Source: Streptomyces sp. SID8352 (GTDB lineage Bacteria; Actinomycetota; Actinomycetes; Streptomycetales; Streptomycetaceae). Taken from it: 64,000 bases of DNA. The stretch is from assembly GCF_009862265.1 (NCBI RefSeq), contig NZ_WWGX01000035.1, positions 127,786 to 191,785 on the forward strand, written 5' to 3'. Every line of letters begins with the position of its first letter. The stretch's first letter is position 1. Shown piece by piece: positions 15,587-24,608 of this stretch. The notes below the pieces were generated by a model. The model made no database searches. It saw nothing but the letters and a program-made list of their open reading frames with translations, and was not told the origin of the DNA. The translations under genes were made by a program, and so were the position numbers.

Positions 15587-16482
15587 GATGCTTCTCCTCC
15601 GGGATTCTCCGTACGCGCCCGTCGCGCGGCGGATGTGCGTTCCGGCCCGTCGTCCGCGCCGCTCCCGGCCCCCGCCGGGCCGGTGCCGTCCGCCGCGGCC
15701 GGCGGGGAGCCGGCCGAGGCGGCGCTGCGCAGCCGGTCGGCGGTCCCGGCCGCGGCGGCGCCGAGCGCGGTGAGACAGGCGTCGATGTGGTCCCGGGTGA
15801 ACCGGGCGGTGGGGACGGCCACCGTGAGGGCGGCGACGGGCTGCCCGAGCACATCGGTGACGGCCATGCCGATGCCGCTGACCCCCTGCTCCGTCTCCTC
15901 GTCGTTGCGGCCGTAGCCCTGCTGCCGCACCCGGACCAGCTGCCGCTTCAGGGTGCCGAGGTCGCCGAGCTTGGCGGTGGGCCAGACCGGCAGCCCCGTC
16001 TGGTAGAGGCGGTCCAGGTCGGCGTTGCTCAGCGCCGCCAGGAGCGCCTTGCCGCCGGCCGAGCAGTGCGCCGGCATCTTCTCGCCGTTGCGGACCCCGA
16101 CCCGCAGGGGCAGTTCGCTCTCTATCCCGTCGACGAAGCGGATGCTGCGCCGCTCCAGCACCATGAGCTGGACCGTCTCGCCCGTGCGCTCGTGCAGCGT
16201 CTCGAGGGAGGAGTGGGCCAGGGCCCGCAGCCCGCCGAGGGTCAGGGGCGTGGCCGAGGCGGGAACGAGGGCGGGGCCGAGGCGGTAGCGGCGGTCGCGG
16301 CCCTGGACCGCGTAGCCGCGGTAGACCAGGGACGAGAGCAGCCGGTAGGCGGTCGACACGACGACACCGAGCCGCTGGGCGGCGTCGGTGGCGCTGAGTT
16401 CGGTGCCGTCGTGGAGGATGGTCAGCAGCCGCAGCGCGCGGTCGACCGATTCGATCGGAGGCTGGCCCGGCGGCTCGCTCAC
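15583..16482 (-). CDS. IclR-family transcriptional regulator within the carboxylase operon
   Basis: 299 residues from a GTG start that overlaps the amidohydrolase stop (GTGA). The N-terminal winged helix-turn-helix (about 8-70, ESVDRALRLLTILHDGTE) is followed by an IclR effector domain containing the typical CSAGGKALLAAL segment. A low-complexity Ala/Gly/Pro tail of about 50 residues is unusual. IclR proteins sense small organic acids and often control catabolic operons. Being inside the operon, it is likely autoregulatory, and the 31-bp palindrome before the first gene is a candidate site. Confidence 0.87.
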   Translation of the reverse strand: MSEPPGQPPIESVDRALRLLTILHDGTELSATDAAQRLGVVVSTAYRLLSSLVYRGYAVQGRDRRYRLGPALVPASATPLTLGGLRALAHSSLETLHERTGETVQLMVLERRSIRFVDGIESELPLRVGVRNGEKMPAHCSAGGKALLAALSNADLDRLYQTGLPVWPTAKLGDLGTLKRQLVRVRQQGYGRNDEETEQGVSGIGMAVTDVLGQPVAALTVAVPTARFTRDHIDACLTALGAAAAGTADRLRSAASAGSPPAAADGTGPAGAGSGADDGPERTSAARRARTENPGGEAS

Positions 16483-17375
16483 CGCGTCCCCCCGAGTCCC
16501 AGCAGGCGCACGGCGTTCCCCTTGAGGATCTTGTGGCGGACCGGTTCGGGCATCTCCAGCTTCTCGAAGTCCGCGCACCACCGGTCGGGCATGAGCACCG
16601 GCAGGTCGGACCCGAAGAGCATCTTGTCCTGGAGCAGCGTCCGGGCCTGGCGCACCAGCTGGGGCGGGAAGTACTTCGGTGACCAGCCGGAGAGGTCGAG
16701 GTGCACGTTGGCCTTGTGCGTCGCCATGGAGAGGGACGAGTCGGCCCAGGGGACCGACGGGTGGGCGAGGACGATGTCGAGGTGCGGGAAGTCGGCGGCG
16801 ACGTCGTCCACGAGCATCGGGTCGGAGTAGCGGAGCTTGATGCCCCGCCCGCCGGGCAGGCCGGCGCCGATGCCGGTCTGCCCGGTGTGGAAGAGGGCGA
16901 TGACGCCGAGCTCCTGGAGGGCGTCCCAGAGCGGGTAGTGGGCGCGGTCGGAGGGGTCGAAGGCCTGCAGGCTCGGGTGGAACTTGAAGCCCCGCACCCC
17001 GTGGGTGACGACCAGGCGCCGGGCCCGCTTCACCGCCTCCGCCCCGTGGTGGGGGTCGACGGAGCCGAAGGGGACGAGGACGTCGGCGTGCGCGGCGCAG
17101 GACTCGGCGATCTCCTCGCTGGACAGCGCGGGCCGTCCGAGGAAGGTGCTGGCGTCGACGGTGAACACGACGGCCGCCATGCGGCGTTCGCGGTAGAGGG
17201 CGGCGATGGTCTCCAGGGTGGGGGTGCGGTCCTGGCCGCCGCGGAAGTACGCGGCGGAGGCGTCCAGGAGTTCCTGGTCGAGGGCGTAGTGGCCGTGGCC
17301 GTCGGTCTCGATGTGGGCGTGGAAGTCGAGCGCCGTGAGGGCGTCGACGTCGATGCGCGGTTCGTAGCGGGTCAC
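16479..17375 (-). CDS. Amidohydrolase-2 family (ACMSD/resorcylate decarboxylase-like) enzyme
   Basis: 298 residues from a GTG start overlapping the ligase stop. The metal-binding HxH is DFHAHIETDG near residue 17. A central His lies in GFKFHPSLQAF, a second in VLAHPSVPW, and the metal Asp is in FGSDLPVL, the usual order in this TIM-barrel family. Members hydrolyse C-N or C-C bonds or run non-oxidative decarboxylation and carboxylation of aromatic and enol acids. In this operon it could act on a cyclic or beta-keto intermediate made by the carboxylase. This is the least predictable member of the set. Confidence 0.75.
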   Translation of the reverse strand: MTRYEPRIDVDALTALDFHAHIETDGHGHYALDQELLDASAAYFRGGQDRTPTLETIAALYRERRMAAVVFTVDASTFLGRPALSSEEIAESCAAHADVLVPFGSVDPHHGAEAVKRARRLVVTHGVRGFKFHPSLQAFDPSDRAHYPLWDALQELGVIALFHTGQTGIGAGLPGGRGIKLRYSDPMLVDDVAADFPHLDIVLAHPSVPWADSSLSMATHKANVHLDLSGWSPKYFPPQLVRQARTLLQDKMLFGSDLPVLMPDRWCADFEKLEMPEPVRHKILKGNAVRLLGLGGTR

Positions 17376-19369
17376 CGGTCCGCTCCGATCGCCGCGAAGA
17401 ACGCCAGCGCTTCCGCGTCGTCGACGGCGTCGGGGTCGAGGACCGTCGCGGCCGGGCTGCCGGCCAGGATGCGCTTGATCGGCAGTTCGAGCTTCTTGCC
17501 GGTCCGGGTGCGCGGGATGGCCGGCGCCGCGACGATGCCGTCGGGGGTGTGCCGGGGGGAGAGCCGGGTGCGGATGGCGGTGCGGATGCGTCCGCGCAGC
17601 GCGTCGTCGAGGACGGCGCCGTCGGCGGGGGTGACGAAGAGCAGCAGCTCGCCCGCGCCCCCGTCGGGGTCCTCCAGGTGGACGACGAGGCTGTCGGAGA
17701 CCTCGGGCATGCCCTCCACCACCCGGTAGTACTCCGCCGTGCCCAGGCGCACCCCGCCGCGGTTGAGGGTCGCGTCGGAGCGGCCGGTGATGACGCAGCT
17801 CCCGGTCCCGCTGAAGCGGATCCAGTCGCCGTGGCGCCACACGCCGGGGTAGACGTCGAAGTAGGCGGCCCGGTAGGTGCTGCCGTCGGTGTCGCCCCAG
17901 AAGCCGACCGGCATGGAGGGCATGGGCGAGGTGATGACCAGTTCGCCGAGTTCGCCCACGACCGGCCGGCCGTGGTCGTCGAAGGCGTGGGCGTCCACCC
18001 CGAGGCTGCGGCCGGACATCTCCCCGAGCCAGACCGGGCTCAGGGGGTTGGCCTGCACGATGCCGGAGCAGACGTCGGTGCCGCCGCTGCCGACGTTGAG
18101 GAGTACCTCGTCGCCGAACTGCTCGTGCACGTACTGGTAGCCCTCGGGGGGCAGCGGGCTGCCGACCACGCCGAGCTGGTGGAGCGAGCCGAGGTCGAAC
18201 TCCTTGGCCGGGTGGCGGCCCTCGCGGCGGCACTGCATGAGCAGTCCGGCGCTGATGCCCATGACGGTCGGCCGGGTGCGCTCGGCCAGCCGCCACTGCT
18301 GGGAGGTGTCGGGATGGGTGATGTCGCCGTCGATCATGACGATGCCGGCGCGCACCAGCAGGGTGGAGACGAGCGCGTTCCACATCATCCACGCGGTGGT
18401 GGTGAACCACAGCAGCCGGTCGCCGGTGCCCAGGTCCCAGTGCAGGGCGTGGTTCTTGAGGTGCTCCAGCAGCAGGCCGCCGTGGCCGTGGACGATGGGC
18501 TTGGGCTGGCCGGTGGTCCCGGAGGTGAACAGGACCGAGACCGGGTGGTCGAAGGGGACGGCCTCGAACTCCAGGGGCGCGTCCGGGCCGAGGGGCCCGC
18601 CGAGCAGCTCCTCCCAGCTCACCGCGGCCTCGATGGGCAGGCCCAGGTAGGGCACGTGGACGACGTGCTCGACCGAGGGCAGCCCGGCGCGGATCTCCCG
18701 TGCCTCGTCGACCCGTTCGATCCGCTTGGTGCCGTACCGGTAGCCGTCGACGGTCAGGAGGACCTTCGGCTCGATCTGCCGGAACCGGTCCAGGACACCG
18801 GTGGCGCCGAACTCGGGGGCGCAGCTCGCCCAGACCGCGCCCAGGCTGATGGTGGCCAGGTAGGCGATCATCGTTTCGGGGATGTTGGGCAGGTAGGCGG
18901 CGACCCGGTCGCCGCGCCGGACGCCGAGCGCCTTCAGCCCGGCCTGGGCCCGGCGGACCTGTTCGCGGACCTCGCCGAAGGTGAGCTCGATGTCGGGGCG
19001 GGTCTGGGAGACGGCGATGACCGCGGTCTCGTCGTCCAGGTCGTGGTGGCGCAGCATGTGCTCGGCGAGGTTGAGGGTGGCGCCCTCGAACCACCGGGCG
19101 CCGGGCATCTCCCGGGAGCCCAGGACCCGGTGGTGGGGGGTGTGCGAGACGACCCCGAAGTGGTCCCAGACGGACGACCAGAACGCTTCGAGGTCGGTCA
19201 CCGACCACGTCCACAGCTCGTCGTAGGTGGCGAAGGAGAGGCCGCGTTCGCGTTCGAGCCAGTCGAGGTAGTGGCCGATCCGGGAGCGTTCGCGGATCCC
19301 GGCGGGGGGCTCGGCGAGCAGGGCGGGCGGGGCCGGGCGGGCGGGCGCGGTGTCGTCAGCCGTGGTCAT
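17372..19369 (-). CDS. Acetoacetate-CoA ligase-like acyl-CoA synthetase
   Basis: 665 residues, the length of acetoacetyl-CoA synthetases. The N-terminal signature (SFATYDELWTWSVTDLEAFW then GARWFEGATLNLAEH) is that of the AacS subgroup. The adenylate-binding loop is LFTSGTTGQPKPIVHG and the catalytic lysine region is RTRTGKKLELPIKRIL. It makes a CoA thioester from a short beta-keto acid with ATP to AMP plus PPi. Its start overlaps the dikinase ATP-subunit stop by 14 bp and its stop overlaps the amidohydrolase start. The ligase type suggests that the operon makes a 3-oxoacid, a key clue to the carboxylation step. Confidence 0.87.
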   Translation of the reverse strand: MTTADDTAPARPAPPALLAEPPAGIRERSRIGHYLDWLERERGLSFATYDELWTWSVTDLEAFWSSVWDHFGVVSHTPHHRVLGSREMPGARWFEGATLNLAEHMLRHHDLDDETAVIAVSQTRPDIELTFGEVREQVRRAQAGLKALGVRRGDRVAAYLPNIPETMIAYLATISLGAVWASCAPEFGATGVLDRFRQIEPKVLLTVDGYRYGTKRIERVDEAREIRAGLPSVEHVVHVPYLGLPIEAAVSWEELLGGPLGPDAPLEFEAVPFDHPVSVLFTSGTTGQPKPIVHGHGGLLLEHLKNHALHWDLGTGDRLLWFTTTAWMMWNALVSTLLVRAGIVMIDGDITHPDTSQQWRLAERTRPTVMGISAGLLMQCRREGRHPAKEFDLGSLHQLGVVGSPLPPEGYQYVHEQFGDEVLLNVGSGGTDVCSGIVQANPLSPVWLGEMSGRSLGVDAHAFDDHGRPVVGELGELVITSPMPSMPVGFWGDTDGSTYRAAYFDVYPGVWRHGDWIRFSGTGSCVITGRSDATLNRGGVRLGTAEYYRVVEGMPEVSDSLVVHLEDPDGGAGELLLFVTPADGAVLDDALRGRIRTAIRTRLSPRHTPDGIVAAPAIPRTRTGKKLELPIKRILAGSPAATVLDPDAVDDAEALAFFAAIGADR

Positions 19370-20465
19370 GACCGGCCTCCCGGGGTGCCTGTCCGGAGGC
19401 GGCGGAGCTGATGCTGCCGGTGATCCAGGACATCAGTCCCGCCGCCCCGTCGAATCGCGGTGCGCGCTCCCTGCCGCTCCACACCGTTTCGGGGCGGCAC
19501 TGCAGCAGGAGCAGGTTCCGGCCGTCGGGCAGGTCCTCGTCGACGGCGAACTCGATGTCCTGGGGGGCCTGGTGCTGCCTCTCGACGGTCTTGGCGAGGG
19601 CGGCCAGGGCCAGTGCCTCCTCGTCGCGCAGGCAGAACTCCCGCTGGCGGTCCTCCGCGACGGGGACCGGGCCGCTGCCGTCGCGGTACTCCACGCGCTT
19701 GGCGCCCAGGACCTTGTCCTGCAGATGCAGGCCGACCTTGCCGACGGTGTAGCGGTCGGGGGTGACCTCGCCGCCGACGACGGACAGGCCCAGGCCCCAG
19801 CTCGACTCCAGCACGATGCGGGAGCGGTCGCCGGTGATGGGGTCCAGGGTGAACATGACGCCGGCGGAGCGGGCGCGGACCACCTTCTGGACGACGACGG
19901 CCATCTCGACGCCCGCGAGGTCGACGCCGCGTTCGAGGGCGTAGTGCAGGACGCGGCTCGCGTACACGCTGGCGTAGCAGCGGTGGACGTGCGCGAGGAC
20001 GTCGTCGGCGCCGGTGATGTCGACCCAGGTCTCGAACTCGCCGGCGAAGCTGTCGGCGACGGAGTCCTCGGCGGTGGCGCTGGAGCGCACGGCGACGGCC
20101 AGGCCGGGCACGCCGAGCTGGTCGCACAGGGCGTGGTAGGCGGTGGTGATCTCGGCGGCCAGCTCGTCGGGCAGCGGCTGGGCGGTGAGCAGGTCCTCCA
20201 GGGTCCCGGAGACGCGTTCCACGCAGGCGGCGTCGTGCAGGTCGACCCCGGCGACGAGGGCGGTGATCCGCTCGCGCAGTCCGCCGCGGTCGAGGAAGTC
20301 CCGGTAGGCGGCGGCGGAGACGGTGAAGCCGGGCGGGACGGGCAGCCCCGCCTGGGTCATCTCCGCCAGTCCCTTGCCCTTGCCGCCGACGGCGCGGGCG
20401 TCGAGGCAGCCCGGGTCGGAGAAGGGCAGGATGAAGGTGCTGCGGGTCAGGACGGGCGCGCTCAC
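19356..20465 (-). CDS. Phenylphosphate-synthase-like dikinase, ATP-binding subunit
   Basis: 369 residues from a GTG start (GTGA overlap with the upstream gene stop). It corresponds to the N-terminal ATP-grasp half of PEP synthase only. It has GGKGKGLAEMTQAGLPVPPG near the start, RSSATAEDSVADSFAGEF for nucleotide binding (about 117-134) and AGVMFTLDPITGD (about 190). The swivelling phosphohistidine half is encoded by the gene just upstream. Phenylphosphate synthase of Thauera has the same split: a 40-kDa ATP subunit and a 70-kDa histidine subunit. The chemistry would be ATP plus substrate plus water giving substrate phosphate, AMP and Pi. The third, stimulatory CBS subunit of that enzyme is not in this operon. 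Confidence 0.85.
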   Translation of the reverse strand: MSAPVLTRSTFILPFSDPGCLDARAVGGKGKGLAEMTQAGLPVPPGFTVSAAAYRDFLDRGGLRERITALVAGVDLHDAACVERVSGTLEDLLTAQPLPDELAAEITTAYHALCDQLGVPGLAVAVRSSATAEDSVADSFAGEFETWVDITGADDVLAHVHRCYASVYASRVLHYALERGVDLAGVEMAVVVQKVVRARSAGVMFTLDPITGDRSRIVLESSWGLGLSVVGGEVTPDRYTVGKVGLHLQDKVLGAKRVEYRDGSGPVPVAEDRQREFCLRDEEALALAALAKTVERQHQAPQDIEFAVDEDLPDGRNLLLLQCRPETVWSGRERAPRFDGAAGLMSWITGSISSAASGQAPREAGHDHG

Positions 20466-22291
20466 GGGGTGTCCTCCAGGATGGTCACGGTGCCGGTGTT
20501 GCCGTCGACGCGGACGCGCTGGCCGGTCGTGAGGTTGGCGGTGGCGAAGCCGGTGCCGACGACGGCGGGCACGCCGTACTCGCGGCAGACGATGGCGGCG
20601 TGGCTCATCATGCCGCCGATGTCGGTGACGACGCCGGTGACCACCGAGAAGGCGGCGGCCCAGGAGGGGGCGGTGATGGGGGCCACCAGGATCTCGCCGG
20701 GCTGCAGGAGGGCGAGGTCCTTCTCGGTGCGCAGGACCCTCACGGGGCCCTCGACGACACCCGGGCCGCCGGGTATGCCGGTGAGGGTGGTGGCCGACCC
20801 GTCGGACGCGCCGAGCCACTCCCTGACCCGGTCGGTGGTCACGCCGTAGTTCATCACCGCGAACGGGTCGGTGACCTCCTCGGGCGGGATGCCGTAGGCG
20901 GGCGGGGCGGTCCGGGCCTGGAGGGCGGCGACGATCGGGCGGCGGCGGGCGATGACGTCGGCCCACTTCTTCCTGCCGCGGATCTCCACGCCGATCGCCC
21001 AGGACTGCACGACGTCGGCGAGGACCTGGTCGAGCTCGAAGCGGTTGAGGTAGAAGATGTCGTCGCGGGCGGTGGCGAACCCGGCCGAGACGAGGAAGTC
21101 GCCGAGTTCCCAGGCCTTCTCCCAGAAGACGGTGTGGGTCCAGTGCTCGACGTAGATGTTGTGCTCCTCGATGAACGGGAACACCTTGCGGGCGAGGCCG
21201 AGCAGTTCGTCGAACTGGGCCTGCTCCTGGGGGCTGAGGAGAGCGCGGTACTCGGCGACGATCTCGTCGCGCTCGCGGGAGAGCCGCTCGACGGGGCGGG
21301 CGATGTCCTCGCCGGCGCGGATGCGGGCGGCGTAGCGGGCGATGCCCTGGAGGGGGATCTCGGGGTTGGAGTTCCAGGTGTCCTGGTCGTGGGTGAAGCC
21401 GTACTCCGCGAAGTAGTTGAACCACGGCTCCCGGGCGTCCTCGTAGTCCTTGAGCCAGGTGCGGCCGTTCTCGCTCAGGGCGAGGGCGGCGAACTTCTCC
21501 CCGGCCGTCCCGGGGCCCGACAGGACGTCCACCAGGTCCAGGTCCGCGGCCCTGCGGGCCAGCTTGCGCAGTTCGTCGTCCGGCCGGAAGGCGAGGACGT
21601 CGACACCGGCGACGAGGCGGGCGACCTCCTGCTCGGTGATCTGCGGGAACGCCTGCCTGCAGAACTGGAAGAAGACGATGTACCCGCCGTAGCCGAGGTT
21701 CAGGAACTCGAAGTGGTACTGCCAGACCAGGAAGAACTCGTCGATGAGCCGGTGGTAGTTGGCGATGATGTCCCACGAGGTGGAACGGCCGCGGGCCTCG
21801 GTGACGACCTCCACCGGGTCCAGCTCACCCAGGGGCGGGAAGCTGATCGTCCTCATGCGGGCGACCGCGTCGGTCACCTTGGTCTTCCACTTGGCGTACA
21901 GCTCGTCCCAGTTGGCGTAGTAGTGGCCGGCCCGCTCCTGGAAGAGGACGGCGCGGCGCCGGATCTCCTCGGGGTCGGTGACCGGCACGCCCGCGATGTA
22001 GACGTAGCCGTTGTGGACGCGGACGTCCAGGCCGAGCGAGGTGGGCAGGACGAAGATGCGGGTGCTGTTCTGGCCCGCGCCGAGGTAGACCGCCTCGGCG
22101 CCGATGCTGTCGAACGGGTGGACGCCGCGCGACCAGTGCATGGTGTCGGCGAACCAGAGGACGGAGTCCTCCCAGTCGCGGGTCTCCTCGCGGGGGAGCA
22201 GGTAGTAGGGGTACATCGACTCCCACCCCTCGGCGCCCTCGGGTGCCGGGGTCTCGTGGAAGAAGGGGAAGCGCGAAACCTCACCGCTCAT
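20462..22291 (-). CDS. Phenylphosphate-synthase-like dikinase, phosphohistidine subunit
   Basis: 609 residues. The C-terminal third is the PEP-utiliser mobile domain, with the phosphorylated histidine at about residue 564 in GGMMSHAAIVCREYG. This compares with the conserved His569 known for the Thauera phenylphosphate synthase large subunit. The N-terminal 470 residues form a long helical, aromatic-rich domain (many Trp, Tyr and Phe) that should bind the acceptor, as in rifampin phosphotransferase and phenylphosphate synthase. The C-terminal PEP/pyruvate barrel of PEP synthase is absent, so pyruvate is an unlikely substrate. Both ends overlap neighbouring genes by 4 bp. Acceptor unknown: a ketone (as enol) or a phenol are the main options. 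Confidence 0.85.
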   Translation of the reverse strand: MSGEVSRFPFFHETPAPEGAEGWESMYPYYLLPREETRDWEDSVLWFADTMHWSRGVHPFDSIGAEAVYLGAGQNSTRIFVLPTSLGLDVRVHNGYVYIAGVPVTDPEEIRRRAVLFQERAGHYYANWDELYAKWKTKVTDAVARMRTISFPPLGELDPVEVVTEARGRSTSWDIIANYHRLIDEFFLVWQYHFEFLNLGYGGYIVFFQFCRQAFPQITEQEVARLVAGVDVLAFRPDDELRKLARRAADLDLVDVLSGPGTAGEKFAALALSENGRTWLKDYEDAREPWFNYFAEYGFTHDQDTWNSNPEIPLQGIARYAARIRAGEDIARPVERLSRERDEIVAEYRALLSPQEQAQFDELLGLARKVFPFIEEHNIYVEHWTHTVFWEKAWELGDFLVSAGFATARDDIFYLNRFELDQVLADVVQSWAIGVEIRGRKKWADVIARRRPIVAALQARTAPPAYGIPPEEVTDPFAVMNYGVTTDRVREWLGASDGSATTLTGIPGGPGVVEGPVRVLRTEKDLALLQPGEILVAPITAPSWAAAFSVVTGVVTDIGGMMSHAAIVCREYGVPAVVGTGFATANLTTGQRVRVDGNTGTVTILEDTP

Positions 22292-23145
22292 GAGAAGACT
22301 CCTTGCTGTGACGCGGGTTGGGAGGGGCCCAGACGGCGGTGGAGTTCCGCGACGTCGTCCAGGACGAGGTCGGGGCGCTGGTCCGGGGTCATGCGGTCGA
22401 GATCGGCGGGGGTGAGGGCGCCGCTGAGCACCGCCACCGACCGGGCGCCCATGTGGCGGGCGAGGGCGATCTCGGCGACCGCGTCGCCGACCACGGCGAC
22501 CTGTTCGGGGGGCAGGGCCAGCCGCCGCAGCAGCGACGCGGCCAGGACGGGGGACGGCTTGCCCCCCACGGCCGGGGCGGTGCCGGTGGCCCAGGTGATG
22601 CTGGCCGCGACGGCCCCCGAGACGGCCAGGGAGCGGCCGAGGCCGCCGTGGAACCAGGCGGAGCCGACGGTGGTGTAGAAGGCGGCCCCGGCGTCGACCG
22701 CGAGGGCGGCGGCGCTGAGGTCGGCGGCGGAGTACGAGGAGGCGGCGCCGACCACGACGACGTCGGCGGGTTCGGCGTCGTCCGCACCGGCCCGGGTGAT
22801 GCCCATCTCGCGCAGCGGCACCGTGAGCCCCTCGTCGCCGACGGCCAGGACACGGGCGCCGGGGTGGTGGGCGTGGATGTGGTCGACGGTGGCGCTGCCG
22901 GCCGTGACGAACGCGGAGTCCTCGACCGGCAGGCCGATGGAGCGCAGGTGGTCGGCGTAGGCGGCGGGGGCCTTCTCCGAGGCGTTGGTGCACACGATCA
23001 CGCGGTGCCCCGCGGCCCGGAGCGCGGCCAGGAGTCCGGCCGCGCCGGGAAGAGCGGTGCCGCCCCGTCCGCCGGCCCGGCTCGTGCGGACCAGGCAGCC
23101 GTCGACGTCCAGTACCCAGCCGCGGATCTGCTCCAGTGAGGTCAT
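22288..23145 (-). CDS. HAD-family phosphatase, NagD-like (subclass IIA)
   Basis: 285 residues from the ATG at 23145. The nucleophile motif is DVDGCL (Asp13 and Asp15), a threonine motif follows in VIVCTNASEK, the lysine is in GGKPSPVL, and the final acidic motif is VVGDAVAEIALA. This is the layout of NagD and 4-nitrophenylphosphatase-like enzymes, which hydrolyse phosphate monoesters. Both ends overlap neighbours (ATGA). Beside a dikinase that would make a phosphate ester, it could remove unproductive or toxic phosphate esters, or complete a phosphorylation-dephosphorylation cycle. This is inference from position. Confidence 0.82.
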   Translation of the reverse strand: MTSLEQIRGWVLDVDGCLVRTSRAGGRGGTALPGAAGLLAALRAAGHRVIVCTNASEKAPAAYADHLRSIGLPVEDSAFVTAGSATVDHIHAHHPGARVLAVGDEGLTVPLREMGITRAGADDAEPADVVVVGAASSYSAADLSAAALAVDAGAAFYTTVGSAWFHGGLGRSLAVSGAVAASITWATGTAPAVGGKPSPVLAASLLRRLALPPEQVAVVGDAVAEIALARHMGARSVAVLSGALTPADLDRMTPDQRPDLVLDDVAELHRRLGPSQPASQQGVFS

Positions 23146-24608
23146 GACGACGCCTCCGGCGCGCGTTCGAGGGTGAACCGGGTGGTGCCGCTGCTGACCG
23201 ACATGCTCAGGCCGGGCCGCCGCTCGGCGGTCCGCAGCAGGCCCTTGAGGACGGCGGCCGGGGACTCCCGGCGTGCCGCGACCATCGCGTCGACCTGCTC
23301 GCCGGGCATGACCGCCCGCAGCAGCAGTTCCTCGTCGGTGAGGTTCTCGCCGAAGCGGTGCCGCAGGTCGGCGAGGGTCACCTCCTCCTTGCCGTCGGAG
23401 GCGGGCAGCCGGCCCCGCCGGGTGGCCGTCGCCCGGTCGAGGAGGTTCTGGTCCACCTCGCCCGGCAGCGGCCCGAAGTCGCCCCGCAGCAGGTCGATGA
23501 CCTCGTCGCTGAGCTGCTTGTACCGCTCGCCCGTGATCACGTTCAGGGTCGCCTGGGTGACGATGTACTGGGCGAAGGGGGTCATCACGATCGGCCAGCC
23601 CAGGTCGCGGCGGACCTCGACGGACTCCTCGATGACCGCGTCGAACAGTTCGGGGCGGCCCAGTTCGCGCAGCTGGCGGGAGAGCGTCGACTGGACGCCG
23701 CCCGGAATGGTGTGGCGGTGGTACGCCTCGTCGTACTCCATCGGCGCGCCGACGGGCAGCCGCTTGGTCCTCGCCTGCCGCCGCAGGTAGGCCGAGGCCC
23801 GTTCCATCGCGTCGGTGTCGACGTCGACCTCGTGGCCGCGGGCCCGCAGGTTGCGCACGAGCTGGGGGCCCGCGGGGTGCGAGGTGCCGTTGGCCAGCGG
23901 CGGCAGGGCGCAGTGCAGCTTGGTCATGCCCAGGTCGGCGGCCTCCAGCAGGGTCAGCGGGGCGAGTCCCGTGGTGGCGTGGCTGTGGATCTCGTCCAGG
24001 CGCAGCCGCCGCAGGGAGGACTGGAGCCCGGGGACCAGGGAGCGCAGCCGCTCGGGGGTGAGCAGGCCGGCCGGGTCCTTGAGGTAGACGCTGTCGATCG
24101 CGGTGCAGGCGTCGAGTTCGGCGATCCTGGCGGCGTAGTAGTCGTCGGTGTGGACGGGGCTGTTGGTGTAGCAGATCCCGGCGACCACGTCGGTGAAGCC
24201 GACGCGCTTGGCCATCTCCGCCATGCGCCGGGCGCCCTCCATGTCGTGCATGGGGTCGACCACCCACAGGCGGCTGACGCCGTTGCGGACCAGCAGGGTG
24301 AAGGCGAGTTCGAAGAGGGACTCGGGGGTGCGGTAGAAGGTGATGAACCGCTTGCCGGTGGTGAGGAACGCCAGGGGCGTGCGGGGCATCAGCCGCCTGG
24401 CGGTCCGCAGCGTCTCCCAGGGGTCCTCCTGGTGGAAGCGCACCGATGTGGCGAGCAGGGTGCTGCTGGCCAGTTCGACGGCCCGGTAGCCGACCCGGTC
24501 GAGGTCGGGCGCCATGGCCTCGATCATGCGCCGGGTGATGCCGACGGCCCCCCAGAGGCTCTGGTTGCCGTCGCGGATGGTGACGTCGACGAGGCTGACG
24601 GCGGTCAT
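23142..24608 (-). CDS. Stand-alone carboxyltransferase of pyruvate-carboxylase type with altered substrate site
   Basis: 488 residues matching the carboxyltransferase (HMGL-like TIM barrel plus PYC/OADA) domain of pyruvate carboxylase and oxaloacetate decarboxylase alpha, but with no biotin domain. The likely metal ligands are kept: Asp13 in TIRDGNQSL, the carbamylated-type Lys177 in LKDPAG, and His208/His210 in HSHATTG (usual form HTHDTSG). By eye, the arginine that holds the pyruvate carboxylate (in LLRGQN of known enzymes, Arg621 in Rhizobium etli) falls on Thr84 here (FLTTGKRF). The catalytic Thr882 falls on Ser307 in PGGVQS. This suggests a substrate lacking that carboxylate, such as a ketone. 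It takes CO2 from the biotin carrier encoded two genes upstream. Confidence 0.82.
   Translation of the reverse strand: MTAVSLVDVTIRDGNQSLWGAVGITRRMIEAMAPDLDRVGYRAVELASSTLLATSVRFHQEDPWETLRTARRLMPRTPLAFLTTGKRFITFYRTPESLFELAFTLLVRNGVSRLWVVDPMHDMEGARRMAEMAKRVGFTDVVAGICYTNSPVHTDDYYAARIAELDACTAIDSVYLKDPAGLLTPERLRSLVPGLQSSLRRLRLDEIHSHATTGLAPLTLLEAADLGMTKLHCALPPLANGTSHPAGPQLVRNLRARGHEVDVDTDAMERASAYLRRQARTKRLPVGAPMEYDEAYHRHTIPGGVQSTLSRQLRELGRPELFDAVIEESVEVRRDLGWPIVMTPFAQYIVTQATLNVITGERYKQLSDEVIDLLRGDFGPLPGEVDQNLLDRATATRRGRLPASDGKEEVTLADLRHRFGENLTDEELLLRAVMPGEQVDAMVAARRESPAAVLKGLLRTAERRPGLSMSVSSGTTRFTLERAPEASS

Noticed and set aside
19356..22291. Ordinary PEP synthase or pyruvate phosphate dikinase
   Set aside because: The PEP/pyruvate-binding barrel is missing and the domains are split into two genes as in phenylphosphate synthase.
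19350..22678. Long plus-strand frames opposite the dikinase and ligase genes
   Set aside because: They mirror the real genes codon for codon; Gly/Val/Asp-rich without motifs.
22288..24267. A 659-residue minus-strand frame spanning the HAD gene and the carboxyltransferase
   Set aside because: Only the part from 23145 encodes a domain; the upstream part is out of frame with the carboxyltransferase and has shadow composition.
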